NCBI RefSeq assembly: GCF_004345605.1
Contig: NZ_SLVY01000002.1
Location: 372,001-436,000, forward strand
DNA length: 64,000 nt
Origin: Rhodococcus sp. SMB37
Lineage (GTDB): Bacteria > Actinomycetota > Actinomycetes > Mycobacteriales > Mycobacteriaceae
Direction: 5' to 3'
Positions 46,401-61,169 of the stretch are shown here, one piece after another; within the stretch, counting starts at the first letter, position 1, and each line of letters opens with the position of its first letter. The translations under genes were made by a program, and so were the position numbers. The notes below the pieces were generated by a model, which saw only the letters and a program-made list of their open reading frames with translations, ran no database searches and was not told the origin of the DNA.

Positions 46401-47816
46401 ATGACCACGCGAACCTTCCCAGAACAACTCACAGATATGTGGCGCACCCGCCCTGTGCGGTTGCCCGAGCAGGGACACGTCGCCGGTGTGTGCGCAGGTA
46501 TCGGTGTGCGGTACGGCATCGACCCGGTGCTGGTGCGGATAGCGTTCGTCGTGTCAGCGCTGTTCGGTGGCGCGGGCATCGTGCTGTACCTGGCGGCGTG
46601 GGTACTCTTCACCCGGCACGGCGATCAGGTGTCGGCGATCGAATCGCTCGTCGGCCGCGGACACAGCTCCGACTCGAGCAGTAAGGTGATCGTCCTTCTC
46701 GTCGCACTCGCGATCGCCGCAAGCGCGGTCGGCCCGGTCGGCGTCGGCTCCGGCGGTTCCGGCTTCATCAGCATGGTGCTGATGCTCGGCGGCTGGTGGT
46801 TGCTGTATCAACGCCGGCCCGACCCCCCCACTCTCCCGCCACCGGCCAACGGGTTCTCTTTCCACCGCAACATGTTCCCGCCGCAGCCTTTCGGTCAACC
46901 GTTCCAGACACACTTCGGCCAGACACCGTTCACCGAACCGACGTTCACTCAGCCGCCCCAGTCACCGTTCGTGTCCGAACCCACGACCGCGCAGCGCGAC
47001 GCTGCCGGTGGTGCCACCGACGGCCCGGGCAACAGCGACCCAGGAAACGGCAGCCCTCAGAACGACAGCACCGTGTCGTTGTCGAAGGACGCACCCGAGT
47101 CGGACGACACAGCACAGGTGCAGGACCGGCCGCTCGATACCGGCAGTGCCACACCGCCCGCCTGGGACCCCCTCGGTGTCGCACCGTTTGCGTGGGACCT
47201 CCCCGAACCGGCACCGACCCACTCGCCCGTTCCCGTCGAGAAGAAGCCGCGGTCGCGTCTGACCACAATGATTCTCGGGTTCGCAGTGCTGGCCGCAGCG
47301 GCTGCCGGGACAGTCGCCGTCTCCACCGACATCCAGTGGCTGACCCCAGCACGGATCGGGGCGATCGCCCTCGCTGTGATCGGTCTCGGTCTGCTGCTCG
47401 GTGCGTTCCTGCACCGCGGATACGGCCTCCTCGTGGTGACCGGCCCGCTGATGGGGTTCGTCATCCTGGGATCGCTGGTCGGACCGCTCGACATCCAGTC
47501 ATCGGGCGAACAACGATTCGCACCCCTCACTGCCGCCGAGTTGGGCTCGGAATACTCCGTGCAACTCGGAGACCTACAGCTCGATCTGAAGAACCTCGAA
47601 CTGACGCAGGACCACGAGATCTCGATCGATACCCGACTCGGCGATTCGCAGATCTTCCTGCCGCCGAACCTCGACGTCGATATCACGTGCAACTCGACGG
47701 CCGCGTCTCCGTGCACCATGCAGGGATTCGACGGTGGGGCCGACGGCCCCGGAGGACCGGTCCTGTCCATCGACATCGACACAGTTATGGGAAACACGGA
47801 GGTGCATCGTGGCTGA
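46401..47816 (+). CDS. PspC-domain membrane protein
   Basis: 471 aa. The N-terminal PspC domain (residues 18-75: GHVAGVCAGIGVRYGIDPVL, VLFTRHG) matches that of the adjacent kinase. A long Pro/Gln/Ser-rich linker (residues 140-290) leads to three more membrane helices (about 295-375). The C-terminal domain ends with IDTRLGDSQIFLPPNLDVDI, resembling the beta-rich LiaF/DUF1707-linked adhesin-like fold of stress proteins. ATG 46401 has AGGA upstream. Probably regulated by, or feeding back on, the divergent two-component pair. Confidence 0.82.
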   Translation: MTTRTFPEQLTDMWRTRPVRLPEQGHVAGVCAGIGVRYGIDPVLVRIAFVVSALFGGAGIVLYLAAWVLFTRHGDQVSAIESLVGRGHSSDSSSKVIVLLVALAIAASAVGPVGVGSGGSGFISMVLMLGGWWLLYQRRPDPPTLPPPANGFSFHRNMFPPQPFGQPFQTHFGQTPFTEPTFTQPPQSPFVSEPTTAQRDAAGGATDGPGNSDPGNGSPQNDSTVSLSKDAPESDDTAQVQDRPLDTGSATPPAWDPLGVAPFAWDLPEPAPTHSPVPVEKKPRSRLTTMILGFAVLAAAAAGTVAVSTDIQWLTPARIGAIALAVIGLGLLLGAFLHRGYGLLVVTGPLMGFVILGSLVGPLDIQSSGEQRFAPLTAAELGSEYSVQLGDLQLDLKNLELTQDHEISIDTRLGDSQIFLPPNLDVDITCNSTAASPCTMQGFDGGADGPGGPVLSIDIDTVMGNTEVHRG

Positions 47817-48063
47817 TTTCGACACCACATTCGACGCCGGGATCGACGACGCCGACGCGACCTGCAAGTCACGACGCGGCCCCTCAATCCTGCTTCTGCT
47901 CTCTGCGATCGCAGCGCTCGTGGTCAGTGGGTGGGCCCTCATCGGGCCCTTCTCCCTCGATTTCCTCGGCACCTTCGACACCGGATGGGTTCTCGTCGGG
48001 GCAGCGATCGTCATCGGCGCAATCCTCGTGCTGATACCGGGGCGCCGGAAGAACGCGCATTAG
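47809..48063 (+). CDS. Small two-helix membrane protein of the PspC locus
   Basis: 84 aa: an acidic N-terminus (DFDTTFDAGIDDADA), two transmembrane helices (about 26-48 and 57-76) and a basic end (PGRRKNAH). GTG 47809 has GGAGG nine bases ahead and overlaps the pspC gene by eight bases, so the two are coupled. Similar small proteins end actinobacterial PspC/LiaI-like operons; function unknown. Closed by a strong terminator 11 bp later. Confidence 0.75.
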   Translation: MADFDTTFDAGIDDADATCKSRRGPSILLLLSAIAALVVSGWALIGPFSLDFLGTFDTGWVLVGAAIVIGAILVLIPGRRKNAH

Positions 48064-48074
48064 AGATGAAAATG

Positions 48075-48109
48075 CCTGTGCCCCGGACCGTGACGGTCCG
48101 GGGCACAGG
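48075..48109. terminator. Bidirectional hairpin between pspC operon and guaA
   Basis: Perfect 16-bp stem (CCTGTGCCCCGGACCG and complement) with a TGA loop. It lies between two convergent transcripts and probably ends both. Confidence 0.88.
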
Positions 48110-48135
48110 TATATCTCACGACACCGACGGTGCCG

Positions 48136-49707
48136 TCACTCCCACTCGATGGTTCCCGGCGGCTTGCTCGTCACGTCGAGCACCACGCGGTTGACGTCGG
48201 CCACCTCGTTGGTGATGCGCGTGGAGATCCGCTCGAGGGTCTCGTAGGGCAGGCGCGTCCAGTCGGCGGTCATCGCGTCCTCGCTGGACACCGGACGCAG
48301 CACGATCGGGTGACCGTAGGTGCGTCCGTCGCCCTGGACACCGACGCTGCGCACGTCGGCGAGCAGCACCACCGGGCACTGCCAGATCTGACCGTCCAGA
48401 CCCGCGGAGGTCAGTTCCTCGCGGGCGATCGAATCGGCGTGCCGCAGGATTTCGAGACGCTCACGGGTGACCTCACCGATGATGCGGATACCGAGGCCGG
48501 GCCCGGGGAAAGGCTGACGGCCCACGATCTCCTCGGGCAGGCCCAGCTGACGACCGACTGCGCGCACCTCGTCCTTGAACAGCAGGCGCAGCGGCTCGAC
48601 GAGGTCGAACTGCAGATCCTCGGGGAGCCCGCCGACGTTGTGGTGGCTCTTGATGTTCGCGGTTCCGGATCCGCCGCCGGATTCGACGACGTCGGGGTAC
48701 AGGGTGCCCTGCACGAGGAACTCGACCTTCTCGCCCTTCGATGCGCCTTCGCCGAGTACCTCGGACACCGCGCCTTCGAAGCTGCGGATGAACTCGCGGC
48801 CGATGATCTTGCGCTTGGTCTCGGGGTCGGTGACGCCGGACAGTTCGCTCAGGAACGTCTCGGATGCGTCGACGGTGACGAGTCGGGCACCGGTCGCTGC
48901 AACGAAGTCGCGCTCGACCTGCTGCCGCTCGCCCTCACGCATCAGGCCGTGGTCGACGAACACACAGGTCAACCGGTCGCCGATGGCGCGCTGCACGAGC
49001 GCGGCCGCAACCGCGGAATCGACACCACCGGAGAGCCCGCAGATCGCGCGTCCGCCACCGACCTGCTCGCGCACCTGCTCGATGAGTGCGTCCGCGATGT
49101 TGGCGGCGGTCCACTCGCCGGGGATACCCGCGATCTCGTGCAGGAATCGGCTCAGGACCTGCTGGCCGTGCGGCGAATGCAGCACCTCGGGGTGGTACTG
49201 GACGCCGGCGAGGCGACGCGCACGGTTCTCGAACGCGGCGACGGGTGCACCTGCGCTGGTGGCGGTCACCTCGAATCCTTCGGGTGCAACGGTCACGCCG
49301 TCACCGTGGCTCATCCACACCGGCTGCGTCGCGGGCAGACCGTCGTGCAGCACACCACCGGACACCGTCAGGTCAGTGCGGCCGTACTCACGGGCTCCGG
49401 TGTGCGCGACCGTGCCTCCGAGAGCATTCGCCATGGCCTGGAAGCCGTAGCAGATGCCGAACACCGGGATGTCCAGGTCGAACAGCTTCGGGTCGAGTTT
49501 CGGAGCGCCGGCCTCGTACACGCTCGAGGGGCCGCCGGACAGGATCACCGCAAGGGGTTCCTTGGCTGCGATCTCATCGATGCTCGTGGTGTGCGGAACA
49601 ACCTCCGAATAGACGTTGGCCTCGCGCACGCGTCGTGCGATCAGCTGTGCGTACTGGGCTCCGAAGTCGACGACGAGTACGGGTCGGGACTGCTGGGTTT
49701 GCGACAC
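48136..49707 (-). CDS. guaA: GMP synthase (glutamine-hydrolysing)
   Basis: XMP + Gln + ATP gives GMP, cytosolic. 523 aa. Class I glutaminase with Cys86 ([10 protein letters not shown]) and the His-Glu pair (QYHPEVLHS). The ATP-pyrophosphatase domain has the P-loop [12 protein letters not shown]. The C-terminal dimerisation domain ends [12 protein letters not shown]. The gene is separated from guaB2/guaB3 by choD, as in M. tuberculosis, but all four are co-oriented. Confidence 0.97.
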   Translation of the reverse strand: MSQTQQSRPVLVVDFGAQYAQLIARRVREANVYSEVVPHTTSIDEIAAKEPLAVILSGGPSSVYEAGAPKLDPKLFDLDIPVFGICYGFQAMANALGGTVAHTGAREYGRTDLTVSGGVLHDGLPATQPVWMSHGDGVTVAPEGFEVTATSAGAPVAAFENRARRLAGVQYHPEVLHSPHGQQVLSRFLHEIAGIPGEWTAANIADALIEQVREQVGGGRAICGLSGGVDSAVAAALVQRAIGDRLTCVFVDHGLMREGERQQVERDFVAATGARLVTVDASETFLSELSGVTDPETKRKIIGREFIRSFEGAVSEVLGEGASKGEKVEFLVQGTLYPDVVESGGGSGTANIKSHHNVGGLPEDLQFDLVEPLRLLFKDEVRAVGRQLGLPEEIVGRQPFPGPGLGIRIIGEVTRERLEILRHADSIAREELTSAGLDGQIWQCPVVLLADVRSVGVQGDGRTYGHPIVLRPVSSEDAMTADWTRLPYETLERISTRITNEVADVNRVVLDVTSKPPGTIEWE

Positions 49708-49768
49708 CCGAACAGTCTAAGCGGCCGCGCCCGGGCATCCGGACGCGGCCGCTCAGGTCCCACGTAGT

Positions 49769-51514
49769 TCACCTGTGTTGTGGCTCTCGAGCCGCTCCCG
49801 ACCCGCCGGTGATCTCGACGATCGGCAGGGACAGCGCGCCGGGCGCACCTTCCGGGACGACGGGGTTCTTCGGCGCGATCGGCTGCAGCCGGCCGTACGA
49901 CTCGCCCTGCGCGGGACGCAGATCCTGCTCACCCTTGTTCGGCCACAGCGACGCCGCACGTTCCGCCTGTGCCGCGATGGTCAGTGAGGGGTTGACTCCG
50001 AGGTTCGCGGAGATGGCGGACCCGTCCACGACGCTCAGCGTCGGGTAGCCGTACACCCGGTGGTACGGGTCGATGACACCGTGCTCCGGGTCGGTTCCGA
50101 TGACTGCGCCGCCGAGGAAGTGCGCGGTGAGGGGGATGTTGACGATCTCACCCCAGGTGCCGCCGGCGATACCGTCGATCTTCTCTGCGATCCGGCGAGT
50201 CGCCTCGTTTCCGGCCGGGATCCACGTCGGGTTCGGCTCCCCGTGGCCTTGTTTGCTGGTCACCTTGCGTCGTCCGAACACGCCCTTCTTGGTGTAGGTG
50301 GTGATGGAGTTGTCGAGGTTCTGCATCACCAGTGCGATGATGGTCCGCTCGCTCCAGTCCTTCACAGAGAGCATCCGCAGCATCTTGGCGGGATTCTTCG
50401 CGACTTGGCCCAGGAATTTCACCCAGCGCGGGACCGGGCCGTCGCCGTCGGTCATCAGTGTCTGAAGCAGACCCATGGCGTTGGAGCCCTTGCCGTACCG
50501 GACGGGCTCGATGTGGGTGTCCGAAGTGGGGTGGAACGACGAGGTGATCGCGACGCCGTCGGTCAGGTCCATCTCGGGATCGACCTTCAGTTTGCCCGCG
50601 CCGACGATGGACTCGGAGTTCGTGCGGGTGAGTTCGCCGAGGCGGTCGGACAGTTCTGGCAGGGCTCCGGTGTCCTTGAGGTGGTGCAGCAGATGCTGTG
50701 TGCCCCAGGTTCCGGCGGCCAGCACGACGTGTGATGCCGTGAAGGTCCGCTTGCCCTTGCGCACCAACGCCCCAGTGCGTTCGGTACGCACCGTCCACGT
50801 GCCGTCGGGGCCTTCGTGCAGATCGGTGACCGTGGTCATGGGGAGGATGTCCGCGCCCGCACTCTCGGCGAGACCGAGGTAGTTCTTGATCAGGGTGTTC
50901 TTCGCTCCGTGGCGGCATCCCGTCATGCATTCGCCACATTCGATACAGCCGGCACGGTCCGGGCCGGCGCCGCCGAAGTACGGGTCCGGGACGGTCCTCC
51001 CGGGTTCACCGAAGTAGACACCCACCGGTGTCTGGATGAACGTATCGCCCACGCCCATGTCGTCGGCCACTTCCTTGATCACCTTGTCCGCCGCGGTCAT
51101 ACGGTGGTACTGCACGACGCCGAGCATGCGTCGCGCCTGGTCGTAGAACGGACTCAGCTCGTCGTGCCAGTCTGTGATGTCGGCCCACTGCTGGTCCTGG
51201 AAGAACGCGGCGGTCGGCTTGTACAGCGTGTTGGCATAGTTGAGCGATCCACCGCCGACGCCCGCGCCGGCGAGGATCAGGCAGTCGCGAAGGAGATGGA
51301 CCCGCTGAATGCCGAAGCATCCGAGTTTCGGTGCCCAGAGGAATCGCTTCAGATCCCAGCTGGTCTTGGCGAAGTCGGCGTCGGCGAACCGGCGGCCGGC
51401 CTCGAGAACGCCGACCTTGTATCCCTTTTCCACCAGTCGCAATGCGGTGACACTGCCACCGAAACCCGACCCGACGATCAGAACGTCGTAGTCCGTGACC
51501 CGCTGTCTACCCAT
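49769..51514 (-). CDS. choD: GMC-family oxidoreductase, ChoD type
   Basis: 581 aa flavoprotein of the ChoD group, often called cholesterol oxidase although steroid activity is disputed. FAD motif: VLIVGSGFGGSVTALRLVEK; substrate-side loop AGAGVGGGSLNYANTLY; C-terminal GMC region GYPTLSVVDGSAISANLGVN. A four-Cys motif CIECGECMTGCRHGAK looks ferredoxin-like and could bind an Fe-S cluster. No signal peptide is seen. ATG 51514 has GGAGG seven bases ahead. Its place between guaA and guaB3 is conserved in mycobacteria. Confidence 0.9.
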   Translation of the reverse strand: MGRQRVTDYDVLIVGSGFGGSVTALRLVEKGYKVGVLEAGRRFADADFAKTSWDLKRFLWAPKLGCFGIQRVHLLRDCLILAGAGVGGGSLNYANTLYKPTAAFFQDQQWADITDWHDELSPFYDQARRMLGVVQYHRMTAADKVIKEVADDMGVGDTFIQTPVGVYFGEPGRTVPDPYFGGAGPDRAGCIECGECMTGCRHGAKNTLIKNYLGLAESAGADILPMTTVTDLHEGPDGTWTVRTERTGALVRKGKRTFTASHVVLAAGTWGTQHLLHHLKDTGALPELSDRLGELTRTNSESIVGAGKLKVDPEMDLTDGVAITSSFHPTSDTHIEPVRYGKGSNAMGLLQTLMTDGDGPVPRWVKFLGQVAKNPAKMLRMLSVKDWSERTIIALVMQNLDNSITTYTKKGVFGRRKVTSKQGHGEPNPTWIPAGNEATRRIAEKIDGIAGGTWGEIVNIPLTAHFLGGAVIGTDPEHGVIDPYHRVYGYPTLSVVDGSAISANLGVNPSLTIAAQAERAASLWPNKGEQDLRPAQGESYGRLQPIAPKNPVVPEGAPGALSLPIVEITGGSGAAREPQHR

Positions 51515-51711
51515 TGGAGCACCTCCGCCGAACCTGCGTTGTTACCGGCCAGTATGCATGTCCCACATGTGACTACGCACACAAGGGCATCCTAACTGTT
51601 ACGGATGGTTGCAGAAACTGCAGGTCACTCGAGGCAAAAGTGGCCGGATGCGACATCTGTGCACTACAACGCACATTGTCACATCCGGCCACAACGTCAC
51701 GGCGGAATCGG

Positions 51712-52851
51712 TCAGGCGCGCACCGACAACCCGACCTTCTGGAATTCCTTGAGATCCGAGTATCCCGACTTCGCCATCGCCCGTCGCAGACCACCGACGA
51801 AGTTCAGCGAACCGTACGGGTCGTCGGACGGCCCGGTCAGCACGCGCTCGAGGCTCGGCCGCTCATCGAAGGCGACCTGGAGTGCAGCGCCACGAGGAAG
51901 GGACGGATGAGCGGCTGCAGACGGCCAGTACCATCCACGACCCGGTGCCTCCGCGGCGATGGCGAGCGGCGCACCCAGCACTGCAGCATCGGCACCGCAT
52001 GCGATCGCCTTGGCGAGGTCGCCGGAGGTCTCCACGTCACCGTCGGCGATGACGTGGACGTATCGGCCTCCGGTCTCGTCCAGATAGTCGCGACGAGCCG
52101 CAGCGGCATCCGCGATCGCCGTGGCCATGGGGACACCGATCCCGAGCGATGCGCTCGTGGTGGTGGCTCCGTGCGTCGACCCGAAACCGACGATGACGCC
52201 CGCCGCACCCGTGCGCATCAGGTGCAGAGCCGTGCGGTGATCACTCACGCCACCCGCTACCACCGGTACATCGAGTTCCGAGATGAACGTCTTCAGGTTG
52301 AGCGGTTCGCTCTCGCCGTGCGCAACATGCTCCGCGGAGATGATCGTGCCGTGCACGACCAGAAGGTCGATACCGGCCTTGACCAGTTCGGGCGTCAACG
52401 CGCGGGCATTCTGCGGGCTCACGCGCACCGCGGTGGTGACTCCTGAGTCGCGCACCTGCGCGACGGCCGCAGCCAGCAGATCGGCCTGCAGCGGCGCTGC
52501 GTGCAGTTCTTGCAGGTACGCAATGGCTGCGCTCGGATCCGGATCGTTCTCGGCGATGTCGACGAGACGGGCGATCACGGCGTCGACATCGGCGTGCCGC
52601 CCCCACAACCCCTCACCGTTGATCACACCGAGGCCGCCGGCCCTACCGAGTTCCACCGCGAACGCCGGCGACACGAGCGCGTCGGTCGGATGCGCGAGCA
52701 CGGGAATGTCGAACCGATAGGCATCGAGCTGCCAGGCCGTCGACACCTCCTTCGACGAGCGGGTACGACGCGACGGCACGATGTCCACATCGTCCAGCTC
52801 GTACGTGCGGCGGGCCGTCCGGCCCATGCCGATTTCAACGAGGTCGCGCAC
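51712..52851 (-). CDS. guaB3: GuaB3, IMP dehydrogenase-like protein without CBS domains
   Basis: 379 aa TIM-barrel of the GuaB3 branch. It lacks the CBS module and the usual catalytic Cys loop; at that place is VGFGSTHGATTTSASLG, as in mycobacterial GuaB3. Reaction unresolved: a cyanobacterial GuaB3 acts as a GMP reductase, but the loop differs. Other landmarks are GGRYVHVIADGDVETSGDLA and YSDLKEFQKVGL. GTG 52851 is preceded by AAAGGGG. Follows guaB2 by about 70 bp. Confidence 0.92.
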   Translation of the reverse strand: MRDLVEIGMGRTARRTYELDDVDIVPSRRTRSSKEVSTAWQLDAYRFDIPVLAHPTDALVSPAFAVELGRAGGLGVINGEGLWGRHADVDAVIARLVDIAENDPDPSAAIAYLQELHAAPLQADLLAAAVAQVRDSGVTTAVRVSPQNARALTPELVKAGIDLLVVHGTIISAEHVAHGESEPLNLKTFISELDVPVVAGGVSDHRTALHLMRTGAAGVIVGFGSTHGATTTSASLGIGVPMATAIADAAAARRDYLDETGGRYVHVIADGDVETSGDLAKAIACGADAAVLGAPLAIAAEAPGRGWYWPSAAAHPSLPRGAALQVAFDERPSLERVLTGPSDDPYGSLNFVGGLRRAMAKSGYSDLKEFQKVGLSVRA

Positions 52852-52922
52852 GCGCGCCCCTTTCTCGTGAGAATGCGGTTGTCCCGTCTACCGAGACGGG
52901 ACCTACTGCGAACGCACCGAAC

Positions 52923-56257
<3,335 letters not shown>

Positions 56258-56265
<8 letters not shown>

Positions 56266-56836
56266 TCCTCTCACCTGCTCTCGTCACTTCCTTCTTGAGT
56301 TTCGCGATGGCCCGGTGCTGGGCCACACGGATAGCACCTGCAGTACTCCCGAGAGCAGACGCCGTCTCTTCCGCCGACATCCCCATGACCAGTCGCATGA
56401 TGAGGATCTCCCGTTGTTTCTCGGGCAGCGTGCCGAGCAGATCCTTCATCTGCCGGCTCGCTTCCGAGTTCAACGCGTGTTCCTCGGGACTGTCGTCGAG
56501 CGACATCACCTCGGGTACATCGGCTACCGGATCCGCACGGTTACGTGCGGAGTTGCGGTGCGCATCGGCGACCTTGTGTGCGGCAATGCCGTACACGAAC
56601 GCCATGAAAGGACGCCCCTGATCCTGGTAACGGGGCAACGCCGTCATCACCGCCAGGCACACCTCCTGCGCTACATCGTCTGCCGAAAGCTGTCCGCGCT
56701 CGGCAGATCCGACCCGCGCCCGGCAATACCGGACGACGAGAGGCCGAATACTTGCAAGTACTCGAGCGAGAGCAGCCCGATCGCCCTGCGCAGCCGCAGC
56801 AACGGCGGAGCCCAACTCCTCACCCATAACAGTCAT
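56258..56836 (-). CDS. sigD: ECF RNA polymerase sigma factor SigD
   Basis: 192 aa. Region 2: VRYCRARVGSAERGQLSADD, VAQEVCLAVMTALPRYQDQG and PFMAFVYGIAAHKVADAHR, which covers -10 recognition. Region 4: LGTLPEKQREILIMRLVMGM, SAEETASALGSTAGAIRVAQ and HRAIAKLKKEV. Closely follows the M. tuberculosis SigD pattern. ATG 56836 is one of several close starts (56827; a longer frame from 56938). Coupled to its anti-sigma gene rsdA; likely controls ribosomal/chaperone genes under starvation, by analogy. Confidence 0.94.
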
Positions 56837-56959
56837 CGAATGCGCAAGTCCTGGCGTTACAAGTGGCACGGTCCCCCAACCGGGCGTGCTTCCACCTGGC
56901 AGTGGAACTCCTCCAGAGTAACGACACCTCATGACCAACCATCGGGTGCGGGCACCGAA

Positions 56960-57739
56960 CTAGGGCCGGATCGTTGCGAAGTGGCCACCACCACGCGCCA
57001 CGGCCGTGGCGCATTCGTTACGCACACGCTCGACATCGGCACCCGCACCCAGCCCGACGAGCAACATCGATGCCGCCCACCGCAGCGGAACCAACCCGTG
57101 GACGGCAGCCCGATCACACACGTCGGCCGCAAGCTCGAGGGCCGGAGTCAGGTCGGCAGTATCGGTGAGCGCAGCAGCCCGGAGAAGGTCGGACTTCACT
57201 TGGTGGCGCACCGACCCGAACGTTTCGGAGTCTGCGGCACCACGGGCCGCGAACACACGCGCGGTCTCGAAGTCGCCGGACGCCAGGGCCGTTTCCGCCG
57301 TGACCCACGACAACCGGATCCGCTGACGCAACAACCTGTCTTTCCCCTGCAGCCCGTCACAGCCCGGCCGAGCCCCGGCGAGGATCTCGGAGCAGCGCTC
57401 GAGCAGCCGGCGTGCCTGTGCGAGCCGCCCGCGACCGAGCGCGTCGGCCGCCAGGCCGGTCAGCGCGTCGCAGCGCGCCTCGGCGAGTCGCGCTCCCCGG
57501 TCCGAGCTGCGGGCACCGGCGGCCATTCCTGCGACTGCGGCCAACGCGCGACCGTCATGCACTGCCGCAGCGCGGTGCCATCCGAGTTGCCGCAGCAACG
57601 ATGCCCGAGTGCTCTCGGCGAGCGACGCCCACACCCCGCGTGAGCCCGACCGAGTCACCAGTGCCAGTTCTGCGCGGGCGGCACTGTATCGGCCCTGACC
57701 GCCGAGTGCGACCGCACGCAACCAGTGCTCTTCGAGCAC
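56960..57739 (-). CDS. Conserved TPR-like protein (Rv3415c type)
   Basis: 259 aa, soluble, Ala/Arg-rich helical repeats resembling tetratricopeptides (GQGRYSAARAELALVTRSG, LGRGRLAQARRLLERCSEIL, FETARVFAARGAADSETFG). Position between sigD and whiB3 corresponds to Rv3415c. Function unknown. The GTG at 57739 has AGGGAC nine bases upstream and begins just before the first repeat; an ATG at 57862 would add about 40 residues rich in Gly/Ala/Ser. Confidence 0.7.
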   Translation of the reverse strand: MLEEHWLRAVALGGQGRYSAARAELALVTRSGSRGVWASLAESTRASLLRQLGWHRAAAVHDGRALAAVAGMAAGARSSDRGARLAEARCDALTGLAADALGRGRLAQARRLLERCSEILAGARPGCDGLQGKDRLLRQRIRLSWVTAETALASGDFETARVFAARGAADSETFGSVRHQVKSDLLRAAALTDTADLTPALELAADVCDRAAVHGLVPLRWAASMLLVGLGAGADVERVRNECATAVARGGGHFATIRP

Positions 57740-58397
57740 AGAGACTGTCCCTGAAGGTATGTGGGCGGGGCTCCCGCCGAAGGCGGCTGCACGCAACGAC
57801 AACGCGGCGCCGCACGGAGGTGCCGTGCCGATTTCGGATTCCGAGTTGCTGAGGATCGACATACGGAGAATCATTGCACCGACGCTGCAAAGTCTCCCAT
57901 TCCTCGGATTCCAGCATTTCGCACCGAGAGCGCAACAATTCCCAAACAATGGATACGGACGACTTTTCCAGTCCCGAAATCGACATCCAGTTGAACAAAA
58001 CGTGAATTACATACATATTGCATGTACGTTTACGGGCGGTAATTCGAGGGGTCACGCGTCGGATATCGCCGGATATCACAGCCCATCGGACTCCGCATTT
58101 CGTATATAAGGGCAGCTCAGATGCCCTGCACGTCCGACACTTCGTCACGGTCACAACCGTGCGGCCCCCTCGTGCGGCCACACGGCAATCATGGTCGCCG
58201 ACCAATGTAAATATTTCCGACGTTAATTCTTTCCGCTTTCGTTATGGACTTCGCCACTGATCGAAGGCATTGACGAATAATCGATAACACTTTTACGGTA
58301 AGGAGGCCGGACATTATTCGGATCCGGCTCGGAGGGACATCTTTCCGAACGATGGTCCGCTCGCCTGTTCAGGTGAGCACGCTGCGAAGGAGTGCAC
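57740..58397. promoter_or_regulatory. Long intergenic region before whiB3
   Basis: 658 bp without a gene I can support and less GC-rich than its surroundings, especially 57880-58060 and 58200-58320. It holds an inverted repeat GAATTAC...GTAATTC (58004-58010 and 58039-58045) around ACATATTGCATGT. It also has a CACGGT-CACA-ACCGTG hairpin (58148-58163) and GAAGGAG (58386-58392) as the whiB3 ribosome site. A long leader or several regulated promoters for whiB3 are likely. Confidence 0.5.
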
Positions 58398-58691
58398 ATG
58401 CCCGCACCTCACACCCTGCCCGGTCCGAACGCTGATCTCTGGGACTGGCAGATGCATGGTAAGTGCCGGGGCGCGGACTCCTCCGTTTTCTTCCACCCGG
58501 ACGGCGAGCGTGGACGCGCCCGCAGCCAACGTGAGAACCGTGCCAAGGAGCTGTGCCAGAGCTGCCCCGTCCTCATCCAGTGCCGCGAGCACGCCCTCCG
58601 TGTCGCGGAGCCGTACGGCATTTGGGGCGGGATGTCGGAGAGCGAACGCGAGTTGTACACGCGACACCATCGCCGCAAGGTTGCGGTATGA
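58398..58691 (+). CDS. whiB3: WhiB3-type iron-sulfur transcription factor
   Basis: 97 aa. The four [4Fe-4S] ligands are Cys23, Cys53, Cys56 and Cys62 (HGKCRG, LCQSCPVLIQCREHA), followed by the GIWGG turn and a basic C-terminal arm (RHHRRKVAV). Around Cys23 the pattern PGPNADLWDWQMHGKCRGAD and FFHPDGERGRAR equals M. tuberculosis WhiB3. It senses redox/NO and tunes lipid and redox genes together with the main sigma factor. ATG 58398 has GAAGGAG at five bases. Long upstream region. Confidence 0.95.
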   Translation: MPAPHTLPGPNADLWDWQMHGKCRGADSSVFFHPDGERGRARSQRENRAKELCQSCPVLIQCREHALRVAEPYGIWGGMSESERELYTRHHRRKVAV

Positions 58692-58771
58692 CCGCCGCCC
58701 GGGCCGACGCTCCCTCGCGCCCGCTGCGGGGCTGACAGCCGGTACCTGGATGGGCGGCACCGAGACACAGA

Positions 58772-58805
58772 GAAGCCCCGCACGGAGAAGTCCGTGCGGG
58801 GCTTC
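58772..58805. terminator. Bidirectional hairpin between whiB3 and groEL1
   Basis: Perfect 15-bp stem (GAAGCCCCGCACGGA and complement) with a GAAG tetraloop. It separates convergent whiB3 and groEL1. Confidence 0.88.
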
Positions 58806-58848
58806 GCGCATCGTGCCCCTCAGCGTCTACCCGAGGAGCCCGACCTAC

Positions 58849-60474
<1,626 letters not shown>

Positions 60475-60552
60475 CTACTCCTGGGTTCGGATGATCCCCA
60501 ACGGATTCCGCCCCGGGTCCGTTACGGAACTCCGGGGCGGAACTGTTGCGGC

Positions 60553-60855
60553 CTACTTTGCGACGACAGCCAGAACGTCGCGGGCCGAGAGGATCAGGTA
60601 CTCCTCGCCGGCGTACTTGATCTCGGTTCCGCCGTACTTGCTGTAGATGACGACGTCGCCTTCCTTGACATCCAGCGGGATGCGCTTGTCGCCATCTTCG
60701 TCCCAGCGGCCGGGACCGACGGCGACGACGGTGCCCTCCTGGGGCTTTTCCTTTGCCGTATCAGGAATGACCAGGCCGGAGGCAGTCGTCGTCTCGGCCT
60801 CGTTGGCCTGGACGAGGATCTTGTCCTCGAGCGGCTTGATGTTCACGCTCGCCAC
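60553..60855 (-). CDS. groES: 10-kDa co-chaperonin GroES
   Basis: 100 aa lid protein of the GroEL cage. It has [20 protein letters not shown], the mobile loop [20 protein letters not shown] and the roof region, then [22 protein letters not shown] 60855 gives [12 protein letters not shown]. First gene of groES-groEL1, with a CIRCE operator 133 bp upstream. Confidence 0.97.
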   Translation of the reverse strand: MASVNIKPLEDKILVQANEAETTTASGLVIPDTAKEKPQEGTVVAVGPGRWDEDGDKRIPLDVKEGDVVIYSKYGGTEIKYAGEEYLILSARDVLAVVAK

Positions 60856-60987
60856 GATGCGCCCTCCACTTTCAGGGGTATTTGGGTCCGAGGCTCTCGT
60901 CGTCCTCGAACTCGGTTTTGTTCAGTCACCAGAGTGACTCCTCGCGTAGTCCCGTCGTCGCGGGTGCCGGGTCGACGCTCGGTGTCA

Positions 60988-61014
60988 CTAGCACTCTATA
61001 CACGCGAGTGCCAG
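60988..61014 (-). promoter_or_regulatory. CIRCE operator (HrcA) of groES-groEL1
   Basis: CTAGCACTC-N9-GAGTGCCAG is a near-exact CIRCE element (TTAGCACTC-N9-GAGTGCTAA), the HrcA binding site that gives heat-shock control. The surrounding 314-bp gap (60856-61169) also holds the promoters of both flanking genes; nothing else is clear in it. Confidence 0.88.
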
Positions 61015-61169
61015 CGCTCAAGGGCTGCGGGTGCTGACACGCGGAAAGCGAACAGGACTGCCCGCATGTTACGGTTCAATAACGGAAACCGAGAGTGTGA
61101 CCATTCGGTGACCGCGACGGCGAGCGACCCTGGCCGCGACGGTCACCAGTCACGCACGAGAGGTGAACA

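Noticed and set aside
45000-46478. Upstream extension of the response-regulator frame over the sensor kinase
   Set aside because: The GTG at 44999 overlaps the kinase stop (GTGA) and gives a normal receiver N-terminus.
57759-58109. Plus-strand open frame of 116 codons before whiB3
   Set aside because: No ribosome site or family pattern, and overlap with the 5' end of the Rv3415c-like frame; treated as non-coding.
61000-61030. HAIR (HspR) element next to CIRCE
   Set aside because: Only one half (CTCAAG) is present; the inverted partner is missing.
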